A DNA stretch of 45,993 nucleotides. Source: CAYQLT01 sp964418425 (lineage in GTDB: Bacteria; Bacillota; Limnochordia; Limnochordales; Geochordaceae). The stretch lies in assembly GCA_964418425.1 (NCBI GenBank), contig CAYQLT010000019.1:1-45993 (forward strand). The letters run 5' to 3'. Under the pieces are notes generated by a model. The model was not told the origin of the DNA and made no database searches. It saw nothing but the letters and a program-made list of their open reading frames with translations. Shown here in pieces: positions 32,051 through 40,526 of this stretch. Each line of letters begins with the position of its first letter. The stretch's first letter is position 1. The position numbers and the translations under genes are program-made.

Positions 32051-33550
32051 TCAACGATCCGCAGGCGCAGGGGCGGCCACCGCCGGCTGGCCGGACGGCA
32101 CGGCCGGCAGGGAAAACCGAAACGTGGAGCCGACTCCCACCTCGCTTTCCACCTCAACCCGGCCCCCATGCAGCTCCACGATGTGGCGGACGATGGAGAG
32201 CCCCAGCCCTGTCCCCCCCAGCTCCCGCGAGCGGGCCCGGTCGACCCGGTAGAAGCGTTCGAAAATCCGTCCCAGGTGCTGGCGGGGAATGCCGATGCCG
32301 GTGTCGCTCACCTCCACCACCACCCGCCCGGCCGCCGCGTCGGGAAAGGCCCGTACCCGGATCTCGCCGGAGGGGGTGTACTTCACCGCGTTGTCCAGGA
32401 GGTTGATAAACACCTGGCGCAGCATCGCCTCATCGGCCAAGACGGGGGGAAGCCCTGCCGGGAAGCTGGAACTCAGCTTGAGCCCCTTGCCCTCTGCCTT
32501 GGCGCGAAAGAGCAAAATCACCGTTTCGGCCACCTCCGGCAGGGAGACCGGCTGGGGGCGAAACTCCACCGACCTTGACTCCAGGCGCGACAGATCCAGG
32601 AGGTCGCTGATAAGCGCGACCAGTCGGTCGGTCTCTCGGGCCATGATATCCAAAAAGCGCCTGCGGGTGACCGCGTCCTCCGCCGCCCCCTCCTGCAGGG
32701 TCTCGATGAACCCCTTGATGGCCGTCAGGGGAGTGCGCAGCTCGTGGGAGACGTTGGCGACGAAGTCCGTGCGAACCCGCTCCAGCCGGCGAAGCTCCGT
32801 GACGTCTCGCACCAGCGCCACGGCCCCCGACACCCGCCGATCGCCGGCGCCGGGATGCTCCCCCTCCGGCTGGTCCGGGTCGGCCAGGGCGGTGGTGGTG
32901 ACCTGAAGGGTGCGCTCGGTGGGCCCGCTCAGACGAAATTCCCGGACCTGCTGCCCTCCGGAGGCCAGGGTCTCGCTGACAGCCGTAACCAGGTCATAGC
33001 TGCGCACCACTTCCACCAAAGGGCGTCCCAGGGCCTCCTGCTCGCCGGTGCCGAACAGCCGGCCCGCTGCGTGATTGAAGAGGATGATGCGCCCCTGCGG
33101 GTCGACCGCGATGCAACCGTCGGCCAGGCTTCCCAGCACCGCGCTCAGCTGCCACTGGCGCCGGGCCGACTCGCTCAGGGCCCGAGAGAAGCTCTCCGAC
33201 AGTACCCGCAGCTCCTCCGCCAGGGCCAAAAGCTCCTCGGGCTGCGACAGAAGCAGCTCCGGCGGCCGACCCGCCCCCATACGCTCCACGAAAGCGGTGA
33301 GGCCGTCGATGGCCGTGCGTACGGCCCGCATCGCGCCGTTGGCGAACCACAGCCCCAGGCCGGCCGCCGCAGCAGCGCCTGCGGCCAGGGCCCCGGTCTC
33401 CGGTACGCCCAGCCGCGACAGCCCGGCCCACAGGGCCGACGCCACCATCAGCCCGGCCGCCACCGCGGCCAGGTGAGAGCGCACCAGAAGGCGGCGGATA
33501 CTGGTAGGGCCGCTCGGAAACTCGGCGCCGGCCCCGGGGCCGGGGCTCAT
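32051..33550 (-). CDS. phoR: Sensor histidine kinase PhoR-like
   Basis: Likely phosphate-limitation sensor that phosphorylates PhoP. The 499-residue protein has two transmembrane segments (about 24-45 and 52-70) separated by only a few residues, so there is no extracytoplasmic domain. A HAMP-like linker (about 70-125), a PAS domain (about 133-255, DGCIAVDPQGRIILFNHAA), a HisKA box with His269 in FVANVSHELRTPLTAIKGF and an HATPase domain (NLLDNAVKYTPSG; DTGIGIPRQH; GGTGLGLSIVRHI) follow. The ATG at 33550 overlaps the phoP stop by four bases. The short membrane anchor suits a kinase that senses through partners such as PhoU and Pst. Confidence 0.92.
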   Translation of the reverse strand: MSPGPGAGAEFPSGPTSIRRLLVRSHLAAVAAGLMVASALWAGLSRLGVPETGALAAGAAAAAGLGLWFANGAMRAVRTAIDGLTAFVERMGAGRPPELLLSQPEELLALAEELRVLSESFSRALSESARRQWQLSAVLGSLADGCIAVDPQGRIILFNHAAGRLFGTGEQEALGRPLVEVVRSYDLVTAVSETLASGGQQVREFRLSGPTERTLQVTTTALADPDQPEGEHPGAGDRRVSGAVALVRDVTELRRLERVRTDFVANVSHELRTPLTAIKGFIETLQEGAAEDAVTRRRFLDIMARETDRLVALISDLLDLSRLESRSVEFRPQPVSLPEVAETVILLFRAKAEGKGLKLSSSFPAGLPPVLADEAMLRQVFINLLDNAVKYTPSGEIRVRAFPDAAAGRVVVEVSDTGIGIPRQHLGRIFERFYRVDRARSRELGGTGLGLSIVRHIVELHGGRVEVESEVGVGSTFRFSLPAVPSGQPAVAAPAPADR

Positions 33551-34263
33551 GCGTCCCTCATGCGGTATCCCACACCCCGCACCGTCTCGATGTAGCGGGG
33601 GTGCGCCGGGTCGTCCTCCAGCTTTTGCCGCAGGCGAACCACGTGCACGTCCACCGTGCGGGTATCGCCGGCGAAGTCGTATCCCCACACCCGGTCCAGC
33701 AACAGCTCCCGGGTTAGCACAATCCCCTTGTTGGCCATGAAGGTGCGCAGCAGCTCATACTCCTTGGGGGTCAGCTCCACCAGTCGCTCGCCCACCCACA
33801 CCTGGTGGCGAGCCACGTCCATGCGGATGTCCCCTGCCCGAAGCTCCTGGCCGGCGGCCGGCTGGGCTCCCCCCTCAGCCGCCGAAGCCTCAGCCCGGGC
33901 CTGGGAGCGGCGCAAGACGGCCCGTACCCGGGCCACCAACTCCCGAGGGCTGAAGGGCTTGGTGATGTAGTCATCGGCCCCCAGCTCCAGGCCCACCACC
34001 TTGTCCACCTCGGTGGCCTTGGCCGTGAGCATGATGATGGGGATCCGGGCCTTCTGACGAAGCTGGCGGCAAACGTCCAGCCCGTCGATCCCGGGCAGCA
34101 TCAGGTCCAGCAGCACCAGATCCGGCCGAGAGCGCTCCACCGCCTCCAGCGCCTGGTGGCCATCGGTGGCCGCCTCGGTCCGAAAGCCCTCCTTCTCCAG
34201 GGTGAAGCGCACCAGCTCCACGATGGAGGGCTCGTCATCCACGATCAGCACCTTAAACGCCAT
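33547..34263 (-). CDS. phoP: OmpR/PhoB-family response regulator PhoP-like
   Basis: Transcription factor of the PhoPR pair. The receiver domain has the acidic residues in LIVDDEPSI, phospho-acceptor Asp53 in LVLLDLMLPG, Thr in MLTAKATEVD and Lys in DDYITKPFSPREL. The winged-helix domain (about 140-238) shows VELTPKEYELLRTFMANKG, DRVWGYDFAGDTRTVDVHV and YIETVRGVGYRM. The ATG at 34263 gives 238 residues. An Ala/Gln-rich linker (about 122-145) is longer than usual. It is 56 nt downstream of leuB and could also receive read-through from that operon; no clear promoter is seen. Confidence 0.92.
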   Translation of the reverse strand: MAFKVLIVDDEPSIVELVRFTLEKEGFRTEAATDGHQALEAVERSRPDLVLLDLMLPGIDGLDVCRQLRQKARIPIIMLTAKATEVDKVVGLELGADDYITKPFSPRELVARVRAVLRRSQARAEASAAEGGAQPAAGQELRAGDIRMDVARHQVWVGERLVELTPKEYELLRTFMANKGIVLTRELLLDRVWGYDFAGDTRTVDVHVVRLRQKLEDDPAHPRYIETVRGVGYRMRDA

Positions 34264-34319
34264 GCACGGCCCGGCCTCTGGTCGCAAGCCCCTCCCGGAT
34301 CTCCGCTCCCGCCGACCGC

Positions 34320-35408
34320 TTACCCCGCCATCGCGCCGACAATCAGCTCGGTCATCCGATCGGTACCCACTACCCGGTCGCTGCTGCCCTCCGGCAACCC
34401 TTGCCGCAGATCGGGCGTGCGGTACCCGGCCTGCAACACCGACTCCACAGCCGCCTCTACCGCCCGGGCCTCCGCCTCCCAGCCCAGGCTGTAGCGCAGC
34501 AACAGGGCGCCCGACAGAATCGCGCCGATGGGGTTGGCCACGCCTTGGCCGGCGATATCGGGCGCCGTGCCGTGCACAGGCTCGTACAACCCGACCGGAC
34601 CGCCGATGCTGGCTGACGGTAACATGCCCAGCGACCCCGCCAGCACGGCCGCCTCGTCACTCAGTATGTCACCAAACATGTTTTCGGTCAAGATGACGTC
34701 GAAGGAACGGGGGAACATGACCAGCCGCATCGCACAGGCGTCCACGTACTGAAAGGTACACTCCACGTCCGGGTACTCCCGGGCCAGCTCCTGCACGGTC
34801 TTGCGCCACAGCCTGGAGCTTTCCAGGATGTTGGCCTTGTCCACCATGCACAGGCGCCGCCGCCGGGTCCGGGCCAGCTCGAAGGCCACCCGGCTCACCT
34901 GCACCACCTGACTGCGGGTGTACTCGAGGGTGTCGAAAGCCAGTTCGTCCCCGTCCACCTGCCGGCGGCCCCGAGCCCCGTAATACAGCCCGGAGTTCAG
35001 TTCCCGTACGATCACCAGGTCACTGCCCCGGGCCAGCTCGGGCCGCAACGGGCCCGCATCTTCCAGGCCCGGAAAGACCCGGACAGGCCGAAGATTGGCA
35101 AACGCCCCCAGAGCCCGCCGCAGCTTCAAAAGCCCCGCCTCGGGTCGATCGGGGCCGGGAAGGTGATCCCAGCGCGGGCCCCCGACGGCCCCCAAGAGCA
35201 CCGCCTGGCTGTCCAAAGCCTGCGCAAGGGTGCGCTCCGGTAGCGCTCCCAGCCCCCGGTCGATGGCCTGTCCGCCCATCAGCCCGTCGACGAAGCTCAG
35301 CTCCCGGCCAAAGCGCCGTGCCGCCGCTTCCAGCACCCGCCGGGCCGCCTCCACCACCTCGGGCCCGATGCCGTCGCCCCCGATGAGAAGCACCCTGGGC
35401 CCGCTCAC
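34320..35408 (-). CDS. leuB: 3-isopropylmalate dehydrogenase
   Basis: Oxidatively decarboxylates 3-isopropylmalate to 2-oxoisocaproate in leucine synthesis. The 362-residue protein shows GGDGIGPEVVEAARRVL, LLKLRRALGAFANLRPVRVF, VRELNSGLYYG, the substrate-site Lys in CMVDKANILESS, the metal site ENMFGDILSDEAAVLAGSLG and the NAD site VHGTAPDIAGQGVANP. The GTG at 35408 overlaps the leuD stop by four bases. It is the last leucine gene of the operon. The frame is open well upstream, but that is the shadow of leuD. Confidence 0.97.
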   Translation of the reverse strand: MSGPRVLLIGGDGIGPEVVEAARRVLEAAARRFGRELSFVDGLMGGQAIDRGLGALPERTLAQALDSQAVLLGAVGGPRWDHLPGPDRPEAGLLKLRRALGAFANLRPVRVFPGLEDAGPLRPELARGSDLVIVRELNSGLYYGARGRRQVDGDELAFDTLEYTRSQVVQVSRVAFELARTRRRRLCMVDKANILESSRLWRKTVQELAREYPDVECTFQYVDACAMRLVMFPRSFDVILTENMFGDILSDEAAVLAGSLGMLPSASIGGPVGLYEPVHGTAPDIAGQGVANPIGAILSGALLLRYSLGWEAEARAVEAAVESVLQAGYRTPDLRQGLPEGSSDRVVGTDRMTELIVGAMAG

Positions 35409-35941
35409 GTTCCCTGCGCTCCCGACGCCGCCGAGTCCGCCTGCAGCCGGCGGCGAACGTAGGGCACGAGCCCGCCCGCCTCCAGGATCTCCCGCATCAC
35501 GGGCGGCATGGGACGAACCGGCACCTCGCGCCCGGACTCGGGCAGCACGATGCGCCCCTCGTCCACCCGAACCTCCACCCTCTCCCCAGGCCGCACCGGC
35601 AGCCCGTCCGGGCATTCCAGCACCGGCAGGCCGATGTTGACGGCGTTGCGGTAGAAGATGCGGGCAAACGACCGGGCCACCACGCATCCAAACCCGGCAG
35701 CCTTCAGGGCGATGGGGGCGTGCTCCCGGGAACTCCCGCACCCGAAGTTTGTGCCTGCCACCAACACATCGCCGGGCTGCACCTGCCCGGCCACCGTCGG
35801 ATCCAGGTCCTCCAACACGTGGCGGGCGAGCTCCTCGGGGTCCTGGGTGGTCAGGTACCGGGCCGGTATGATGACGTCGGTGTCCACGTTGTCGCCCACC
35901 ACCCACGCCCGCCCTACCACCACGCGGCGGTTCACCTCCAT
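35405..35941 (-). CDS. leuD: 3-isopropylmalate dehydratase small subunit
   Basis: Small (swivel-domain) subunit of isopropylmalate isomerase. Motifs are GDNVDTDVIIPARYLTTQDP and GTNFGCGSSREHAPIALKAAG, the substrate-binding loop, followed by FYRNAVNIGLPVLEC. The 178-residue length fits. The ATG at 35941 shares its A with the last base of the leuC TGA (TGATG), a one-base overlap; a TTG at 35944 is the alternative. The type (DVIIPARYL) matches the archaeal-like LeuD2 class, as does the partner LeuC. Confidence 0.95.
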   Translation of the reverse strand: MEVNRRVVVGRAWVVGDNVDTDVIIPARYLTTQDPEELARHVLEDLDPTVAGQVQPGDVLVAGTNFGCGSSREHAPIALKAAGFGCVVARSFARIFYRNAVNIGLPVLECPDGLPVRPGERVEVRVDEGRIVLPESGREVPVRPMPPVMREILEAGGLVPYVRRRLQADSAASGAQGT

Positions 35942-37248
35942 CAAGCCGCCTCACCCACCCGCTGGAACACCTCGGGCGTCAGCCCCAGTTCCTCCGGCGA
36001 GGCGATCCGCCCCATCACCGCCGACGCCGCCACCACGGCCGGGCTGGCCAGGTAGATCTCGCTTTGCGGATGGCCCATCCGGCCCACGAAGTTGCGGTTG
36101 CTGGTGGAGATGGCACGCTCCCCCTTGGCCAGCACCCCCATGTGAGCTCCCAGGCACGGCCCGCACGTCGGCGTGCTCACCGCAGCGCCCGCCTCCACGA
36201 ACGTCTCGATGAGGCCCTCGGCCAGCGCCTGCCGGTAGACCCGCTGGCTGGCGGGGATGACGATGAGCCGCACGTCGGGATGGACGGTCCGTCCCCGGAT
36301 CACCGCGGCCGCCAGCCGCAGATCCTCGATGCGACCGTTGGTGCAGGAGCCGATGAACGCCTGGTCAATGCGGATGCCCAGACCGGCCGCCTCGTCCACG
36401 GGCCGGGTGTTCTCCGGCAGGTGCGGAAAGGCCACCTGCGGCTGCACCCGGGAGACGTCGATTTCCACCACGCCGGCGAACTCGGCGTCCGGATCGCTAC
36501 GGAAAACCCGGGGAGGCCGCTTCGCCCTGCCCGCCTGCCAGGCGAGAGTGCGCTCGTCCGGCTCAAAGATCCCGGTCTTGGCCCCGGCCTCGATGGCCAT
36601 GTTGGCCATGGTGAAGCGACCCTCCATGGAGATGTCGGCCACCGCTTCCCCCGTGTACTCCAGGGCCTGGTAGATGGCCCCCGCCACCCCGATCTTGCCG
36701 ATGGTGTACAAAATGAGGTCCTTGGCCGTCACCCACGGCTTGCGCCGCCCGTAGTAGACGATCTTCAACGTCTCGGGAACCCGAAACCATGTCTCCCCGA
36801 GGGCCATGGCCGCCGCGATGTCCGTGGAACCCATGCCCGTCGCAAAGGCACCCAGCGCTCCGTTGGTGCAGGTGTGGGAGTCGGCCCCGATCACCAGATC
36901 CCCCGACACGATGAGCCCCTCTTCGGGCAAAAGCACGTGCTCGATGCCCATGCGCCCTATCTCAAAGAAGTATGGCAGCCCCTGCTGGCGGGAAAACTCC
37001 CGCATCACCTGGATCTGGCTGGCCGCCTTCAGGGTAGGACTGGGGGCAAAGTGGCTGGGCACCATGGCCACGGCCTCGCGCCGGAACACCTGCCGGGCGC
37101 CCATCCGGTAGAACTCCTGGATGGAGAGGGGAGCGGTCACGTCGTTGGCCAGGATCATGTCCACCCGGGCGTTGACGATCTCCCCCGCCCGCACCTCCTT
37201 GCGCCCGCTGTGGTCGGCCAGGATCTTCTCCGAGATGGTCATGCCCAT
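35941..37248 (-). CDS. leuC: 3-isopropylmalate dehydratase large subunit
   Basis: Fe-S isomerase that with LeuD converts 2- to 3-isopropylmalate. The 435-residue size and features such as GRKEVRAGEIVNARVDMILA place it in the archaeal-like LeuC2/homoaconitase-type group rather than the 465-residue E. coli type. Cluster ligands are Cys in GSCTNGRIEDL and the pair in TPTCGPCLGAHMG; ADSHTCTNG and SNRNFVGRMGHP complete the site. The ATG at 37248 has GGAGGGGG eight bases upstream. The gap to leuA is three bases. Confidence 0.96.
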   Translation of the reverse strand: MGMTISEKILADHSGRKEVRAGEIVNARVDMILANDVTAPLSIQEFYRMGARQVFRREAVAMVPSHFAPSPTLKAASQIQVMREFSRQQGLPYFFEIGRMGIEHVLLPEEGLIVSGDLVIGADSHTCTNGALGAFATGMGSTDIAAAMALGETWFRVPETLKIVYYGRRKPWVTAKDLILYTIGKIGVAGAIYQALEYTGEAVADISMEGRFTMANMAIEAGAKTGIFEPDERTLAWQAGRAKRPPRVFRSDPDAEFAGVVEIDVSRVQPQVAFPHLPENTRPVDEAAGLGIRIDQAFIGSCTNGRIEDLRLAAAVIRGRTVHPDVRLIVIPASQRVYRQALAEGLIETFVEAGAAVSTPTCGPCLGAHMGVLAKGERAISTSNRNFVGRMGHPQSEIYLASPAVVAASAVMGRIASPEELGLTPEVFQRVGEAA

Positions 37249-37251
37249 CTC

Positions 37252-38892
37252 TCAAGCCCCCTCCGAGGCCCCCGCGGGCCTAGCGGCCGTCGCCGCCACA
37301 GGCGAACCCGCCCCCTGCTGAACCGAGATCTGGGGCGTCTCTGCCGGGGTGGCCGCCGATCCCGACAGGCCACCCCCGTGCGCGAACGCCATGCGGTTGA
37401 GAGCCTGAACGTACGCCCGGGCGCTGGCCTCCAGGATGTCGGTGCTGGTCGCCCGGCCGGTGAACAGGTGCCCGTTGTCCCGGACCCGCACCGTCACCTC
37501 GCCCAGGGCATCCTTCCCCGCGGTGACCGCCTGCAGCTGGTAGCTCTCCAGCTCCGCCCGCACGCCCGCCGCCCTCTCGATGGCCCGGTACAGGGCATCC
37601 ACGGGGCCGTCGCCACAGGCCGCCTCCTGAACCGTGCGCCCCCCCGTCTGCACCCGGACGGTGGCGGTGGGCACCGAACCGGTGCCTCCCGAGACGTAGA
37701 AATACTCCAGCCGGTAGGTCTCCGGTACGGAGACGCCCCGCTGCTCCTCCACGATGGCCTGCAGGTCCCGGTCGGAGACATTCTTCTTGCGGTCGGCCAC
37801 CTCCAGAAACCGCCGGTAGGCCCGCTCCACCTCTTCGGGGGTGAGCCGGTAGCCCAGCTCCTCCAGTCGGTGGCGGAACGCGTGACGCCCGGAGTGCTTG
37901 CCCAGGACAAGCCGCGACTGGGCCTGCCCCACCGACTGGGGTGCCATGATCTCGTACGTGGTGCGCTCCTTGAGGATGCCGTCCTGGTGGATCCCGGCCT
38001 CGTGGGCGAAGGCGTTTTCGCCCACCACCGCCTTGTTGGGCTGCACCACGATGCCGGTGAGCGTGCTGACCAGGCGGCTCGTGCGGTAGATCTGCTCGCT
38101 GACGATGCCGGTCTCGTAGGCGTACCGGTCGCCCCGGGTCTTGAGGGCCATGACCACCTCCTCGATGGCAGCGTTGCCGGCCCGCTCGCCGATCCCGTTG
38201 ATGGTGCCCTCGATCTGCCGGGCCCCGGCGGTGATGGCCGCCAGGGTGTTGGCCGTCGCCAGCCCCAGGTCGTTGTGGCAGTGCGCGCTCAGGGTGACCC
38301 GCTCGATACCCTCGGTGTGCGCGGCCACGTATCGGAACAGCTCCGCGTACTCCTCCGGCGTGGTGTAGCCCACCGTGTCGGGAATGTTGATGACGGTGGC
38401 TCCTGCCCGGATGGCCCGCTCGAAGATGCGGCACAAGAAGTCCCGGTCGCTGCGGGTGGCGTCCTCCGCCGAAAACTCCACCTGATGCGCCAGCCGCGCC
38501 GCCAGGCGAACCGCCTCCTCGGCCGCCTTCATCACCTGCTCGGGGGTCATCCGAAGCTTGTGTTGCATGTGGATGGGCGACGTGGCGATGAAGACGTGGA
38601 TGCGGCTGGTGGCCGCCGGCCGGACCGCCTCCCCGGCCGCCTCGATGTCCTGGGGATTGGCCCGGGCCAGCGCGGCGATGACGGGACGGCGCACCTGTCG
38701 GGCGATCTCCTGGACGGCGGCCAGTTCCCCGGGAGAGGCGATGGGGAAGCCCGCCTCGATGACATCCACGCCCAGCTGGTCCAGCTGGCGGGCCACCTCC
38801 AGCTTCTCCAGCTCGTTGAGGCTGGCACCGGGGGATTGTTCGCCGTCACGCAGGGTTGTGTCAAAGACCGCGATGCGGATCCGCTCGCCCAT
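37252..38892 (-). CDS. leuA: 2-isopropylmalate synthase
   Basis: Condenses 2-oxoisovalerate with acetyl-CoA, the committed step to leucine. The TIM barrel begins RIAVFDTTLRDGEQSPGASL and includes LSAHCHNDLGLATANTLAAI (metal-binding HxH) and GTINGIGERAGNAAIEEV. The C-terminal allosteric domain (about 390-510) should bind leucine for feedback control. At 546 residues it has an extra Ala/Pro/Gly-rich tail after about 510. The ATG at 38892 was chosen because AGGGAGTGA lies about nine bases upstream; an ATG at 38913 would overlap serA. Motif content fits LeuA rather than citramalate or homocitrate synthase. Confidence 0.96.
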   Translation of the reverse strand: MGERIRIAVFDTTLRDGEQSPGASLNELEKLEVARQLDQLGVDVIEAGFPIASPGELAAVQEIARQVRRPVIAALARANPQDIEAAGEAVRPAATSRIHVFIATSPIHMQHKLRMTPEQVMKAAEEAVRLAARLAHQVEFSAEDATRSDRDFLCRIFERAIRAGATVINIPDTVGYTTPEEYAELFRYVAAHTEGIERVTLSAHCHNDLGLATANTLAAITAGARQIEGTINGIGERAGNAAIEEVVMALKTRGDRYAYETGIVSEQIYRTSRLVSTLTGIVVQPNKAVVGENAFAHEAGIHQDGILKERTTYEIMAPQSVGQAQSRLVLGKHSGRHAFRHRLEELGYRLTPEEVERAYRRFLEVADRKKNVSDRDLQAIVEEQRGVSVPETYRLEYFYVSGGTGSVPTATVRVQTGGRTVQEAACGDGPVDALYRAIERAAGVRAELESYQLQAVTAGKDALGEVTVRVRDNGHLFTGRATSTDILEASARAYVQALNRMAFAHGGGLSGSAATPAETPQISVQQGAGSPVAATAARPAGASEGA

Positions 38893-38906
38893 GTTCGCAT
38901 CACTCC

Positions 38907-40526
38907 CTACCATTCCACGGCCTGGATGTCCCAAAGGTCCGGGATTTGCCGCAACTCAGCCAGGACCGGTTCCGGCACCGGCGAGTCCACCCCCAGGACC
39001 ATCACCGCCTGCCCGCCGGGCCGATCCCGGCCCAACTGCATATACGCGATGTTGATCCGGTGCTGCCCCAGCAGGGTCCCCACCTTGCCGATGATCCCGG
39101 GCTTGTCCAGGTGAGCGGAGACCAGCAGGTGTCCGCTGGGCTCCACGTTGACGCGGTAGCCGTCGATCTCCACGAGACGGGGAGAGCCGTCGGGATCCAC
39201 GGCACCCCCGACGGTTCGCCGCCCCTGCGGCAAAACGGCCACCAAAGCCATGGCCGGCCCCCCGTTGGCCCCCCCGGCCACCGCGTCGCGGCTTCGGGTC
39301 TCCACCACCTCCATGCCCCGCTCCCGAGCCAAAACCGGCGCGTTGGCCAGGGTAACCCCTTCCTGCAGGACCGGCGTCAGGATCCCCCATAGGGCCGCCG
39401 CCGTCAGAGCGGGGGTCTCCGCAGCCTCCGCCAGCTCCCGGCGGTAAACCACCTCTACCCGGCGCAACGCAGCCGAACCAAACAGCTCGGTGAAAAGCCG
39501 CCCGAGCCTCCAGGCCAGCTGCACGTAAGGGCGGGCCCAGGGCCACCGCTCCGCCGGAATCGGGGGAAGGTTGACCGCATGGCGAGGCAGCTCGCCCCTC
39601 AGAACCCGGATGACCTCTTCGGCCACCTCCACCGCCGCGCCGCTCTGGGCTTCCACGGTGCTCGCGCCCAGGTGGGGGGTCAGCACCACGTTGGGCGCCC
39701 CCAGAAGCGGGCTTGCCCGTGGAGGTTCCTCTTCGAAGACGTCCACGGCCGCCGCCGCCACCCGCCCTGAGCGCAGGGCCTCGGCCAGGGCGCGCTCGTC
39801 CACGATACCGCCTCGTGCGCAGTTGATCAGCCGTACGCCCGGCTTGACCGCCGCCAGCTGTTCGGCCCCGATGAGGTGGCGGGTGCGGGGCGTCAGAGGA
39901 CAGTGGATGCTGATGAAGTCCGAGCGGCCGAGAAGCTGCGGCAGATCCACCATCTCCGCCCCCAGTGCGGCCGCCCGCTCCCTGCTCACGTACGGGTCGT
40001 ACGCCACCACATGCATCCGAAACGCCTGGGCCCTACGACAGACCTCCGTCCCGATGCGGCCGAGCCCCACCAGCCCCAGGGTCTTGCCGGCCAGCTGGAC
40101 CCCCATGAACCGCTGCCGCTCCCAACCACGCTCCTCCACCAGGTGCCGGTGCGCCGCGGGGAGATGGCGGGCTACGGCCAGCATCAGCGCGAAGGTATGC
40201 TCCGCGGCCGCCAGCGTGTTGGCCTCGGGCGTGTTGACCACCACGATCCCCCGGCGGGTGGCGGCCTCCACGTCGATGTTGTCCACGCCGACCCCCGCCC
40301 GGCCCACCACCCGCAGACGGCGCGCCGCCTCCACCAGGCCCGCATCCACCCGGGTGCCGCTTCGCACCACCAGCGCGTCGAACTCCCCGATGCGCGCCTG
40401 GAGGGTCTCCCGGTCCAGCCCGGGGCGCACCTCCACGTCCAGGTCCGGCTCCTGCCGCAGCCGTTCCACGCCCGCCGGGTCGATGGGGTCGGCGACCAAA
40501 ACCCGAAGGGGACTCAGGACGCCCAC
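38907..40526 (-). CDS. serA: D-3-phosphoglycerate dehydrogenase (ACT-domain form)
   Basis: Oxidises 3-phosphoglycerate, the first step to serine. The 539-residue long form has the catalytic/NAD domains (VVGRAGVGVDNIDVEAATRRG; GKTLGLVGLGRIGTEVCRRA; INCARGGIVDERAL; the His motif TPHLGASTVEAQ), an intervening ASB domain (about 320-450) and a C-terminal ACT domain (VSAHLDKPGIIGKVGTLLG) that usually mediates serine feedback. The GTG at 40526 was chosen, with GAGGAA 11 nt upstream; GTG 40535 is possible. Either start overlaps the end of the aminotransferase gene. It sits between ilvC and leuA under the Leu T-box, an unusual place for a serine gene. Confidence 0.95.
   Translation of the reverse strand: MGVLSPLRVLVADPIDPAGVERLRQEPDLDVEVRPGLDRETLQARIGEFDALVVRSGTRVDAGLVEAARRLRVVGRAGVGVDNIDVEAATRRGIVVVNTPEANTLAAAEHTFALMLAVARHLPAAHRHLVEERGWERQRFMGVQLAGKTLGLVGLGRIGTEVCRRAQAFRMHVVAYDPYVSRERAAALGAEMVDLPQLLGRSDFISIHCPLTPRTRHLIGAEQLAAVKPGVRLINCARGGIVDERALAEALRSGRVAAAAVDVFEEEPPRASPLLGAPNVVLTPHLGASTVEAQSGAAVEVAEEVIRVLRGELPRHAVNLPPIPAERWPWARPYVQLAWRLGRLFTELFGSAALRRVEVVYRRELAEAAETPALTAAALWGILTPVLQEGVTLANAPVLARERGMEVVETRSRDAVAGGANGGPAMALVAVLPQGRRTVGGAVDPDGSPRLVEIDGYRVNVEPSGHLLVSAHLDKPGIIGKVGTLLGQHRINIAYMQLGRDRPGGQAVMVLGVDSPVPEPVLAELRQIPDLWDIQAVEW

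Noticed and set aside
36064..39114. Open frame of about 1000 codons on the plus strand
   Set aside because: It lies fully antisense to leuC and leuA, whose motifs are complete. Its translation has the His/Arg/Pro/Gly-rich make-up of GC-rich antisense frames and no recognisable domain.
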